Positions 1 to 6,746 of a stretch of DNA of 10,825 nt are shown piece by piece. The stretch comes from an uncultured Collinsella sp. (GTDB lineage Bacteria > Actinomycetota > Coriobacteriia > Coriobacteriales > Coriobacteriaceae): assembly GCA_900545445.1 (NCBI GenBank), contig UQZH01000058.1, positions 1 through 10,825 on the forward strand, in the 5' to 3' direction. The position numbers and the translations under genes were made by a program. Below the pieces are notes generated by a model. That model was given only the letters and a program-made list of their open reading frames with translations, was not told where the DNA came from and made no database searches. Position 1 is the stretch's first letter; each line of letters starts with the position of its first letter.

Positions 1-50
1 GTTTTCGGGGCGTGCGGGCGGCCGCTTGTGACCGTTGGCAGCGGTGGCAC

Positions 51-79
51 TTTCCAGCTTTATTGCAACGGAGTACAAT
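51..79 (+). promoter_or_regulatory. Candidate promoter of the metallophosphoesterase gene
   Basis: TTTCCA at 51-56 (4 of 6 matches to the sigma-70-type -35) lies 17 nt before TACAAT at 74-79 (5 of 6 to TATAAT). This would start transcription near 86 and give a leader of about 70 nt before the ATG at 155. The spacing is ideal but the -35 is weak. TTGCAA at 63-68 lies too close to serve as -35. Confidence 0.4.
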
Positions 80-90
80 GGGTAACGTTT

Positions 91-104
91 AAGTTCAACT
101 TGAA
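91..104. promoter_or_regulatory. Overlapping small palindromes, possible operator
   Basis: Two overlapping palindromes, AAGTTCAACTT (91-101) and TTCAACTTGAA (94-104), sit just downstream of the predicted transcription start. Closely similar arms occur in operators of MerR-family and some other regulators, but no regulator gene is adjacent in the window and the position, after rather than inside the promoter, is not the classic MerR arrangement. An operator role is inference. Confidence 0.25.
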
Positions 105-154
105 GTTTTAGTCGTGGCATCGGGCTTCGGCCGTAATGCAGGGAAAGGAGTTCC

Positions 155-994
155 ATGGCGATCTATGTGACATCTGATGCTCACGGGCACGTGCGCGCGC
201 TGGACGAGGCCCTTTCCAAGATCTCGCTGACGTCCGACGACACGCTGTACGTGCTAGGCGACATGATCGACCGCGGTCCCGATCCGGTCGGCGTCATTAA
301 CTTGGTACGGTCGCTGCCCAACGCTCGCGTGCTTAAGGGCAACCACGAGCAGATCATGCTCGACGCGATCATTGGCCAGGACCCGCTCGATGCCGAGACC
401 TGGGATATCAATGGCGGTTGGACCACGCGTCAGCAGCTCAACGAAATGGAATTTGAGGCATACGAGGGGCTGGTGCGCTGGGCTGCCGCCCTGCCGCTCT
501 ACGCGGTGGTCGAGACTGCCGAGCGACCGTATCTGCTGGTGCACGCCGGCGTTCAGACCGAGGCGGCGCGTGCGTTTTTGCTTGAGCATGGTGTCGATTG
601 CGGCGACGGCAGGGGAGCGGTCGATGCCGATAGCGAGCTGCTGCAGCAAATGCTCGCCGTGCAGTCGTCCGATGACTTGCTGTGGATTCGTCACGGCTAC
701 TGGGATGCCCCGACGGGGCTGCTTTCTGCCGAGGGCAAGGGCCCGGTCGTGGTGAGCGGCCACACGCCCACGGTGTCGCTGGGGCGTTATTGCGAGGTTG
801 GCGGCCTGGCAGGGCTCGATGAGGAGTCGGGCCGCGGGCGGATGGTGCGCTTGGGTGGCGAGGATACCGCCGGCGTGCCCGATCGCATCGATATCGACTG
901 TGCGGCGGCCACCGGTTCCGAGTTCGGCCGCGTGGGCATCCTGCGCCTGGACGACGGGGCGGAGTTTTATGCGAACATCAACCCGGGCGAATAA
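155..994 (+). CDS. PPP-type metallophosphoesterase (serine/threonine-phosphatase-like)
   Basis: A 279-residue cytosolic calcineurin-like phosphoesterase. The dinuclear-metal signatures appear in order: D8-A-H10 near the N-terminus, GDMIDRG at 35-41, GNHE at 62-65, a histidine in LVHAG (H130) and SGHTPT at 201-206. This set and spacing match the PPP branch that includes bacterial PrpA/PrpB-like protein phosphatases and diadenosine tetraphosphatases (ApaH); sequence alone does not decide between phosphoprotein and dinucleotide substrates. The ATG at 155 has a strong ribosome binding site (AAAGGAG, 144-150). The C-terminal part after residue 210 holds a short acidic linker and the IDID strand usual for the fold. 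It seems monocistronic: the next gene runs the opposite way after 317 bp. Family confidence is high, substrate unknown. Confidence 0.9.
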   Translation: MAIYVTSDAHGHVRALDEALSKISLTSDDTLYVLGDMIDRGPDPVGVINLVRSLPNARVLKGNHEQIMLDAIIGQDPLDAETWDINGGWTTRQQLNEMEFEAYEGLVRWAAALPLYAVVETAERPYLLVHAGVQTEAARAFLLEHGVDCGDGRGAVDADSELLQQMLAVQSSDDLLWIRHGYWDAPTGLLSAEGKGPVVVSGHTPTVSLGRYCEVGGLAGLDEESGRGRMVRLGGEDTAGVPDRIDIDCAAATGSEFGRVGILRLDDGAEFYANINPGE

Positions 995-1017
995 TCGCTG
1001 CAAAGGGTAGCTAATTT

Positions 1018-1106
1018 GGGACGGGGCCTTTTTGACTACTTTTGCCCTTCTGCCCGCTAATTGATTTTTCTGGGACGGGGATTAAATAATCATTTGGCTG
1101 CCCGCT
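1018..1106. repeat. Imperfect direct repeat pair (GGGACGGGG...CTGCCCGCT)
   Basis: TGGGACGGGG occurs at 1017-1026 and again at 1071-1080, and CTGCCCGCT at 1050-1058 and 1098-1106. The two units (about 41 and 35 bp) have the same start and end words and a T- or A-rich centre. They abut the 18-bp inverted repeat element and look like degraded copies of an intergenic repeat. Confidence 0.5.
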
Positions 1107-1108
1107 GG

Positions 1109-1231
1109 CTAAGTGAGTAGACTTTTTTGGAAATGCCGAGCACCCAACTTATTTGCCTCAATAAAACTGCAGGTCACAGACTTGTGCTTTGCTGGCGTGG
1201 TCGGGGATTCGGTAAAAGTCTACTCACTTAG
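1109..1231. repeat. 123-bp element with perfect 18-bp terminal inverted repeats (MITE-like)
   Basis: CTAAGTGAGTAGACTTTT at 1109-1126 is the exact reverse complement of 1214-1231, with 87 bp between. The interior has no open frame of note and no long internal pairing. The form (short, non-coding, exact ends, intergenic) resembles a miniature inverted-repeat transposable element or a structured-RNA cassette. I see no obvious target-site duplication in the flanks (CCGCTGG left, TTTTGCG right), so mobility is unproven. Confidence 0.55.
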
Positions 1232-1311
1232 TTTTGCGTGATGCATATTGTTCGCAACGAGACCCCAGTCGGGGAGATTCCATCGCAAATTCCGGTGACC
1301 GGGGCAGCTAA

Positions 1312-2886
1312 TTAGGCGCCGTACGGGTTGCGGGCTCGTTCTATGCGCTGGCGGATGTGGGCGTATTCGACAATCAACAGCACCAGCAGTAGGGCCATGA
1401 TAGCCAGGTAACTTACGACGGCACCCATCAGGCCCAGCAGGTTGATTAAGATCACCGGGAGCACCACGCTCACGGCAAAGCAGATCAGATAGATCTTGGT
1501 GACGTCGCCGGCGTGGCGCAGCACTGTGATGATGGCGTAGATAAAGTCGATGGCCGCGGTGATGCCGCCAGCGACAACCATCAGCAGCGCCAATGTGCGG
1601 TAGCGCTCAAAGTTGAGGCCGTACATAAAGCTCATGAGGGGAATGCCGGGGCCGGCCATAAATGCGGCGCATACGCCGGTGATGGCCACGATCAGCGCCA
1701 TAACGGCAATAATAATCAAGTCAAAACGGCGGCGTTTGCGCGGGTTCGCCCAAATGCTCGACAGACGCAAAAGCTGCGGTTTATAGACAAATCCAATGCT
1801 CAGCAAAATAGCCTGCGCCGGAAAGAACAGGGCATTAAAGTACAGCTGATATTTGTAGGCCAGCGTGCCTTCCATCACAAACTTGGGCATGCTCTCGATG
1901 AGGTTGAACAGGAACAGTGCGCCAAAGAGCGGGGCGCACTGGACAAACAGGTGGCCGACCTCGCGCAGGCTCACGCGACGCGATTTTTCGGTTTCGAGCA
2001 GGGCCAGCGGCGCGGTGACCAGCACGAGCGAGACGATGGCGGTGACACCCATGGCCATGGCCGCGATGGGCATGCTGCGCGTAAGGAACAGCGCCACGCT
2101 AAAGACCGCGATGACGCCGACGGAGCGCAGCGTTTGGCTCATGCCGGCCAGGTAGAGTTTATCGGCCTGCTGCAGGCGGCCCTCGTACACGTCCGCTACG
2201 CCGTCGATCACCTTATACAGGTAGACGCCCAGGCCGATCGTTGCCATCTGCGCGTCGTAGCCGCGGGCACTGCTGTATGCAAGGCCGCAGGCCAGCGCGA
2301 ATGCTCCGCAAAGCCAGCGGTTGAGCTGGTAGGAGGCAAAGGACGCCTTCTCGTCGATGTCCGAGACCTGAAAATTGCGCACGCCGTAGTTGCACGCGAT
2401 CATGATGAGCGTGCCGGTGACAAACGCAATGGAGAACTTGCCGGCTTCCTCGGCGCCCACGAGCTGCGTGGACACGATGGTGAGCAGAGGAAACGCCATG
2501 CCCCATACGGCGGTGCCCAGGGTATTCCAAAGGTAGTCGCGACGGGTGGCATGATCTTCGTACTCGGCTTCTTGCGTGGAGAAGCCGCCGCCGTAGACGG
2601 CTCCGAGCAGGCGGTTCCACCAGGCATTGACCATGCGGTGGATGGGGCCGGGCTGGCGATCGCGCTCGCGGCGACGGCGTGTGGCCTGGTTGCTGTCGGG
2701 ACCGCCGGCGTTACGCTGGCTTAGCTCTTGGATTCGTGCGAGCTCCTCGGCGGTGTGCGATGCGGGGAACAGGCCGTTCTCGATGCGTCCGCCCTGCCCG
2801 TGCGCCCCGCCCGATACGGTGGGGTCGGTGACGCCGTTGCGGCGGGCGATGGCGCGGCGGATGCTATCGAGGGGCGTGATGCTCAA
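1312..2886 (-). CDS. Wzx/MATE-like polysaccharide flippase family membrane protein
   Basis: A 524-residue integral membrane protein. The first 95 or so residues are hydrophilic, glycine- and arginine-rich (an RRRRERDR run near 70-77) and probably a disordered cytoplasmic tail. Hydrophobic segments start at about residue 121 and continue to the C-terminus; about a dozen can be counted. The pattern of WNTLGTAVWGMAFPLLTIV, then a GAEEAGKFSIA segment, fits the polysaccharide transport family (Wzx/O-unit flippases in the MOP superfamily), which moves lipid-linked glycans across the membrane; the substrate cannot be told. The start is TTG (complement of 2884-2886) because AGAAAGGA lies about 7 nt upstream and the next methionine is only at residue 85. 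No glycosyltransferase genes flank it, so it is an orphan here. Convergent with the phosphoesterase and divergent from the permease gene. Confidence 0.75.
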   Translation of the reverse strand: MSITPLDSIRRAIARRNGVTDPTVSGGAHGQGGRIENGLFPASHTAEELARIQELSQRNAGGPDSNQATRRRRERDRQPGPIHRMVNAWWNRLLGAVYGGGFSTQEAEYEDHATRRDYLWNTLGTAVWGMAFPLLTIVSTQLVGAEEAGKFSIAFVTGTLIMIACNYGVRNFQVSDIDEKASFASYQLNRWLCGAFALACGLAYSSARGYDAQMATIGLGVYLYKVIDGVADVYEGRLQQADKLYLAGMSQTLRSVGVIAVFSVALFLTRSMPIAAMAMGVTAIVSLVLVTAPLALLETEKSRRVSLREVGHLFVQCAPLFGALFLFNLIESMPKFVMEGTLAYKYQLYFNALFFPAQAILLSIGFVYKPQLLRLSSIWANPRKRRRFDLIIIAVMALIVAITGVCAAFMAGPGIPLMSFMYGLNFERYRTLALLMVVAGGITAAIDFIYAIITVLRHAGDVTKIYLICFAVSVVLPVILINLLGLMGAVVSYLAIMALLLVLLIVEYAHIRQRIERARNPYGA

Positions 2887-2914
2887 GGCGGAGTCCTTTC
2901 TATTGCTGCGCTCT

Positions 2915-2920
2915 AGTATA
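2915..2920 (-). promoter_or_regulatory. Candidate -10 element of the flippase gene
   Basis: On the minus strand TATACT reads from 2920 to 2915, about 30 nt before the TTG start. No good -35 hexamer is found 16-18 nt upstream, so the promoter is only partly supported. Confidence 0.3.
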
Positions 2921-2945
2921 GACGCGGCGGTGTTTGCTCGTGTTT

Positions 2946-2962
2946 TTGAACGGATTGTTCAA
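2946..2962. promoter_or_regulatory. Inverted repeat in the divergent intergenic region
   Basis: TTGAAC (2946-2951) and GTTCAA (2957-2962) form an exact 6-bp inverted repeat around a 5-nt spacer. It sits between the divergent flippase and permease genes, where a dimeric regulator could act on both. A related GTTCAAG word occurs again at about 3009-3015. No regulator gene is adjacent. An operator role is inference. Confidence 0.3.
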
Positions 2963-3065
2963 TATTTCGGCAGGCGGCAGAAAATTGTCGGTAAGCGTGC
3001 GGTATCCTGTTCAAGTTTTATGACACCCCCGATGCCGCCCTCGCGGTACCAAGGAGCTTTTACCC

Positions 3066-4637
3066 ATGGACGTCGCCGCATTTTTGCTGGCTCTTGTGCC
3101 TATCATCTGGCTTGTCGTGATGCTGCTGTGCTTTAAATGGCCGGCCTGGAAAGCCGCGATTGGTTCGTTTGTTCTTTCGTGCGTGCTCGCCTTTGCGTGG
3201 TGGCATTTGCCGGTGGCGCAGATAGCCACGGCCTCGCTCGAGGGCTTTTTGATGGCGCTGTGGCCCATCGTGTTGGTGATTATCGCCGCCGTCTTTACGT
3301 ATAACCTCTGCGTTCGCACGGGCGCCATGGACGTGATCGGCAGCATGATCACCTCCATCAGCAGCGATCGCCGTCTGCTGGCGCTGCTCGTGGCGTGGTG
3401 CTTCGGCGGCTTTATGGAGGGCATGGCTGGCTTTGGTACCGCTGTCGCCATTCCCGCCGGCATGCTCGCGGGCCTTGGTTTTGAGGCCGTGCCTGCCGTG
3501 CTGATCTGCCTGCTGGCCAACGGCGTGCCCACGCCCTACGGCTCCATCGGCATCCCCACGGTGTCCGTTGCCGACCTGGTGGGTCTGGATTCCCTGCACC
3601 TGGCGACCGTTCAGCTGGTGCAGCTCGCACCGTTCTTTGTGGTGATGCCGCTGCTCATCGTGTTGGTTGCGGGCCGCGTGACCGACGATCAAGGCGATGT
3701 TGCGAGCGTAGGCGAGCGCCTGCACGGCGTGGCCGGTATCGCGCTGCTCTCTGGCGCGTCCTTTGTCGGCGCTGCCCTGGTCGTCGCTATGTTTGTGGGC
3801 CCCGAGCTTGCCGTGGTCGTGGGCTCCATCGTGTCGCTCGCGCTGACCGCCGCGCTTGCCATGCGCGCCGAGAAGTCCGGTCACCTGGACGCGCGCTTTC
3901 ACATGAATATCGAGGCCGGTGAGCAGCTCACCGCTAAGTCGGCGCTTTCTGCCTGGTCGTGTTTCATCCTGATTTTTGTACTGCTGTTGGGTACGTCCAA
4001 CCTGGTGCCCGCCGTGCATGCCGCGCTTGCGCCCTTTGCGAGTCACGTGCAGGTGTATTGCGGCGAGAACCCCGGCACGCTCACGTTTTCGTGGATTAAC
4101 ACGCCGGGTGTTTGGATCTTCCTGGCCGCGTTTATCGGCGGCGCCATTCAGGGGGCTTCGCCGCGTATGATGGGCGAGGTGCTGGCCGCGACTGTGAAGC
4201 AGATGATGCCGACGGTAATCACGATGCTTTCGGTGCTGGGCTGTGCCAAGGTGATGGGCTATGCGGGCATGATCTCTTCGATCAGTGCGTTCTGCATTGC
4301 CGTCGCCGGTGGTCTGTACCCGATTCTGGCCCCGTGGATCGGTGCCGTCGGTGCGTTCGTGACCGGTTCGGGCACATCGTCGGGCATGCTGTTTGGTCCC
4401 ATTCAGAGTCAGGCCGCTTCGGCGCTGGGTGTGAGCGACTACTGGATGGTTGCGTTGAACGCCCTGGGTGTCGCCGCCGGTAAGATGGTCTCGCCGCAGA
4501 CGCTCGCGATTGGCCTCGCTGCCGTGCACGTGCGCGGTAAGGACGCCGAGCTCCTGGGCGCAGTGCTGCCCTACGCCGCCGGCATGCTGGTCCTCATGAG
4601 CGTCATCGCCATGCTCGGCCAAGGCCTGCCGCTGTAG
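3066..4637 (+). CDS. LctP-family permease (lactate/glycolate-type organic acid transporter)
   Basis: A 523-residue polytopic membrane protein with hydrophobic segments from residue 4 onward (about 4-23, 28-48, 59-80 and further), 12 or more in total. Two LctP/LldP signatures are visible: FGGFMEGMAGFGTAVAIPAG at 113-132, and VTGSGTSSGMLFGPIQ at 432-447 followed by GVSDYWMV and GKMVSPQTLAI. E. coli LldP, as I recall it, reads GAPVAI and GSDTSSN at these places; here the first proline is Ala and the Asp and Asn of the second are both Gly. The family imports L-lactate, D-lactate or glycolate with protons; the substitutions make the substrate uncertain. The ATG at 3066 follows AAGGAG (3051-3056). 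No lactate dehydrogenase or lutABC gene adjoins; the next gene is pckA, 251 bp downstream. Confidence 0.85.
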   Translation: MDVAAFLLALVPIIWLVVMLLCFKWPAWKAAIGSFVLSCVLAFAWWHLPVAQIATASLEGFLMALWPIVLVIIAAVFTYNLCVRTGAMDVIGSMITSISSDRRLLALLVAWCFGGFMEGMAGFGTAVAIPAGMLAGLGFEAVPAVLICLLANGVPTPYGSIGIPTVSVADLVGLDSLHLATVQLVQLAPFFVVMPLLIVLVAGRVTDDQGDVASVGERLHGVAGIALLSGASFVGAALVVAMFVGPELAVVVGSIVSLALTAALAMRAEKSGHLDARFHMNIEAGEQLTAKSALSAWSCFILIFVLLLGTSNLVPAVHAALAPFASHVQVYCGENPGTLTFSWINTPGVWIFLAAFIGGAIQGASPRMMGEVLAATVKQMMPTVITMLSVLGCAKVMGYAGMISSISAFCIAVAGGLYPILAPWIGAVGAFVTGSGTSSGMLFGPIQSQAASALGVSDYWMVALNALGVAAGKMVSPQTLAIGLAAVHVRGKDAELLGAVLPYAAGMLVLMSVIAMLGQGLPL

Positions 4638-4638
4638 T

Positions 4639-4667
4639 CGGCACTTTGGGAACGTCCCTAAGTGCCG
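4639..4667 (+). repeat. Hairpin directly after the permease gene
   Basis: CGGCACTT (4639-4646) pairs with AAGTGCCG (4660-4667); inside, after a T/T mismatch, GGGA pairs with TCCC around an ACG loop. It begins 2 nt after the stop codon. There is no T-run after it, so it is not a textbook intrinsic terminator; it may stabilise the 3' end or be a copy of an intergenic repeat. Confidence 0.5.
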
Positions 4668-4674
4668 GCATCTA

Positions 4675-4712
4675 GGGACACTCCTTGGTTGTTGCCTGTT
4701 CATAAGTGTCCC
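4675..4712. repeat. GGGACACT/AGTGTCCC inverted repeat
   Basis: GGGACACT (4675-4682) and AGTGTCCC (4705-4712) are exact reverse complements with a 22-nt loop. GAACGTCCC(C) words at 4650-4658 and 4732-4740 flank it, suggesting a small cluster of nested intergenic repeats. Confidence 0.45.
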
Positions 4713-4798
4713 CAACGATTAGTCGATTAAGAACGTCCCCAATGACCAGGCCGCTTGCCTGCGATTTTTGACCGTTGGGCGGGCGCTTCGCCCTTGCC

Positions 4799-4814
4799 GC
4801 AAAAACGTTTTTGC
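4799..4814. promoter_or_regulatory. 16-bp perfect palindrome with central CG upstream of pckA (candidate operator)
   Basis: GCAAAAACGTTTTTGC is a perfect palindrome about 75 bp before the pckA start. It ends 8 bp before TACAAC (4823-4828), a possible -10, so it covers the place of the -35 and the spacer. LacI/GalR-family regulators, including CcpA, typically bind even palindromes with a central CG and flanking A/T runs. A repressor site for this gluconeogenic gene is a reasonable inference, with no regulator gene in the window. Confidence 0.4.
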
Positions 4815-4888
4815 ATATCGGGTACAACGGGCTTTACGTGAGTAAAGTGCGCGCCGCGTCCGCGTGTCGCGTTTTTAAAGGAGGCCCC

Positions 4889-6559
4889 ATGCCTGGTGTT
4901 ACCCCTGCAGAAGTTTTGTCCAACTTTGGCATTACGCTGGTCGAAGATCCCGCCGATAATCAGCCCCGCCTGTTGGTCGATCTACCCGCCGCGGAGCTCG
5001 TCGAGCACGCCATCCGCCGCGAAGAAGGCCGCATGGCATCCAACGGCGCGCTGGTGATCGAGACGGGGGAGCGCACTGGTCGTTCTCCCAACGATCGCTT
5101 TATCGTTGACACCCCCGATGTCCACGATAAGATTGCCTGGGGTGCCGTCAACCGACCGCTTTCGATCGAGAGCTACGAGACCATCAAGGCCGGTATCGTC
5201 GACTATCTCAACGAGCGTGATGTGTTCGTCACCCGCGGCATGGCCGGCGCCGACCGCAACCACACGCGTCGCCTGCTCGTCGCCTGCGAGCGCGCCAGCC
5301 AGGCGCTCTTTATTAAGCAAATGCTCGCCCGTCCGCTCGCTCGCGAAATCGCGCGCACCGGCGAGCCGGACTTTTGCGTGCTCGCGGCGCCAGGTTACCA
5401 GTGTGACCCTGCCATCAAGGGCCTCAACTCCAGCGCCGCCGTGGTCATCAACTTCCAGGAGCGCGTGATTCTGGTCGCCGGCACCGGCTACTCCGGCGAG
5501 ATCAAAAAGTCCATCTTCAGTGTCATGAATTACTTGCTGCCCGTCGAGGACGACGTTCTGCCTATGCATTGCTCGGCCAGTATGGACCCCGTCACACATG
5601 AGACCGCCGTGCTCTTTGGCCTGTCCGGCACCGGCAAGACCACGCTTTCGGCCAACCCCACGCGTCTGCTGATTGGCGACGACGAGCACGGCTGGTCCGA
5701 CATGGGCATCTTTAACGTCGAGGGCGGCTGCTACGCCAAGTGCGAGGGCTTGGATGCGTTCCACGAGCCCGAGATCTTCAACGCCGTTCGTTTTGGCGCC
5801 ATCTGTGAAAACGTGGTACTCGATGAGAATCGCAAGCCTAACTACGACGACGTCTCGATCACGCACAATACGCGCGTGGCCTACCCTGTGGAGCATATCC
5901 CCAACGCGTGGACCAAGGGCATGGGCACCACTCCGAGCGTCGTGCTGTTTTTGACCTGTGATGCCTTTGGCGTGTTGCCGCCCATCTCGCGCCTGACGGC
6001 CGACGCCGCCATGTACCACTTTGTGACGGGCTTCACCGCCAAGATCCCCGGCACCGAGGTCGGCGTCACCGAGCCCACGCCCACGTTCTCCTCGCTGTTT
6101 GGCGAGCCGTTTATGCCGCTCGATCCTATGGTCTATGCCAAGATGCTCGGCGAGCGTATCGCCGACGGTCGCACGCGTGTGTACCTGGTCAACACCGGCT
6201 GGATCGGCGGCGGCTACGGTGTGGGTCATCGCATCGAGCTGGCCTACACGCGCTCGCTGGTCGCGCGCGCCCTCGACGGCACCATCGAGGACAGCGAGTT
6301 CGTGCACGACGATATCTTTAACGTCGACATTCCCACCACGTGCCACGGTGTGCCCGACGGCATTCTGGTGCCGCGCCAGTACTGGCAGAGCACCGCTCGC
6401 TACGATGAGGCCGCGCACAACCTGGCGGTGATGTTTGAGGAGAACTTCGAGAAGAAGTACTCGCACCTGCCCGAGTCTGTCAAGGCCGCCGGCCCGCACG
6501 CTCAGGTGCCCGCCGACGCCCGTCATCGCGGCCGCGGGCTGCTGGGACTTCGCCACTAG
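4889..6559 (+). CDS. pckA: Phosphoenolpyruvate carboxykinase (ATP)
   Basis: A 556-residue cytosolic enzyme converting oxaloacetate and ATP to PEP, CO2 and ADP, at the junction of the C4 acids with gluconeogenesis; in fermenters it can also run in the carboxylating direction. Visible signatures: TGRSPNDRFIV near the N-terminus; the GEIKKSIFSVMNYLLP substrate/metal segment; P-loop GLSGTGKT at 244-251; the metal-binding GDDEHGW at 263-269 followed by EGGCYAK; FGVLPPISRLTAD and TEPTPTFSSLFGEPF. I chose the ATG at 4889, not the in-frame ATG at 4775, because AAAGGAGG (4877-4884) precedes it and the extra 38 residues match nothing in the family. The chain usually ends near the AAGP found here at about 534-537; an Arg- and Gly-rich tail of about 18 residues follows. 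Terminated by the hairpin at 6577-6613. Confidence 0.96.
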   Translation: MPGVTPAEVLSNFGITLVEDPADNQPRLLVDLPAAELVEHAIRREEGRMASNGALVIETGERTGRSPNDRFIVDTPDVHDKIAWGAVNRPLSIESYETIKAGIVDYLNERDVFVTRGMAGADRNHTRRLLVACERASQALFIKQMLARPLAREIARTGEPDFCVLAAPGYQCDPAIKGLNSSAAVVINFQERVILVAGTGYSGEIKKSIFSVMNYLLPVEDDVLPMHCSASMDPVTHETAVLFGLSGTGKTTLSANPTRLLIGDDEHGWSDMGIFNVEGGCYAKCEGLDAFHEPEIFNAVRFGAICENVVLDENRKPNYDDVSITHNTRVAYPVEHIPNAWTKGMGTTPSVVLFLTCDAFGVLPPISRLTADAAMYHFVTGFTAKIPGTEVGVTEPTPTFSSLFGEPFMPLDPMVYAKMLGERIADGRTRVYLVNTGWIGGGYGVGHRIELAYTRSLVARALDGTIEDSEFVHDDIFNVDIPTTCHGVPDGILVPRQYWQSTARYDEAAHNLAVMFEENFEKKYSHLPESVKAAGPHAQVPADARHRGRGLLGLRH

Positions 6560-6576
6560 CGTCGCTTTAGACCCAC

Positions 6577-6615
6577 AACCACCATAAAGGGGACAGGCAC
6601 CTTTGTGGTGGTTTT
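6577..6615 (+). terminator. Hairpin terminator of pckA (repeat copy 1)
   Basis: AACCACCATAAAGG (6577-6590) pairs with CCTTTGTGGTGGTT (6600-6613) around the loop GGACAGGCA; the single non-Watson-Crick pair, T6585 with G6605, is a G-U wobble in plus-strand RNA. A short T-run follows. The same stem appears at 7533 and 9575, with the loop in the opposite orientation. Confidence 0.75.
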
Positions 6616-6642
6616 GCTCGCGCGGATGACTCGGGTTACAAT
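6614..6642 (+). promoter_or_regulatory. Promoter of the B3/B4 gene and its structured leader
   Basis: TTGCTC (6614-6619) and TACAAT (6637-6642) are separated by exactly 17 nt, giving a start near 6649. The -35 starts in the T-run of the preceding terminator, so the pckA terminator and this promoter are interlocked. Confidence 0.65.
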
Positions 6643-6649
6643 ACGCCTG

Positions 6650-6746
6650 ACATATCGCCCCCTTCTCCGGATGGGGGCAGCGTAAGCGCTCTTGTGGCGG
6701 CACCGTAGGACTTTGAAGGTGGCCGTCGTAAGGGCGCTTTTTGTTT
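6650..6746 (+). ncRNA. Structured leader or small RNA ending in a terminator-like hairpin
   Basis: The predicted transcript first forms GCCCCC (6657-6662) with GGGGGC (6673-6678) around a 10-nt loop. Next, 6684-6704 pairs almost without interruption with 6718-6739: about 20 pairs, three or four of them G-U, one bulge, and a 13-nt loop GTAGGACTTTGAA. TTTTTGTTT (6738-6746) follows, as in an intrinsic terminator. A third small hairpin (6749-6766, GTGCCC/GGGCGC) lies just before the ribosome binding site of the downstream gene. This could be an attenuator or riboswitch-like leader of that gene, or a separate small RNA. It does not match the T-box, SAM, c-di-GMP, fluoride or guanidine consensus elements I know. 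Confidence 0.5.

Larger units (their letters stand above)
995..1311. other. Gene-free intergenic stretch with repeats
   Basis: This 317-bp gap between convergent genes holds no credible reading frame. It carries two imperfect direct repeats that begin GGGACGGGG and end CTGCCCGCT (about 1018-1058 and 1072-1106), followed by the inverted-repeat element at 1109-1231, and a small CCCC-AGTC-GGGG hairpin at 1264-1275. It is more AT-rich than the flanking genes. No clear intrinsic terminator with a T-run was found for either neighbouring gene. Confidence 0.6.

Noticed and set aside
1513..2724. 403-codon open frame on the plus strand across the flippase gene
   Set aside because: Shadow frame with H/D/Q/G-rich composition opposite a well-formed membrane protein.
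2627..3136. 169-codon plus-strand frame spanning the flippase N-terminus and the start of the permease gene
   Set aside because: Overlaps two better supported genes in other frames and has a random-looking R/S/P-rich translation.
3060..4715. 551-codon open frame on the minus strand across the permease gene
   Set aside because: Shadow of the LctP-family gene: extremely rich in H, R, G, Q and N with no domain, and no ribosome binding site.
4775..4888. 38-residue N-terminal extension of PckA from the upstream ATG
   Set aside because: No ribosome binding site at 4775, it would run through the promoter palindrome, and the enzyme family starts near the second methionine, which has AAAGGAGG before it.
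6650..6746. T-box riboswitch before the B3/B4 gene
   Set aside because: TGGCGGCACCG slightly recalls the T-box core, but there is no specifier stem and the leader is too short before the terminator-like hairpin.
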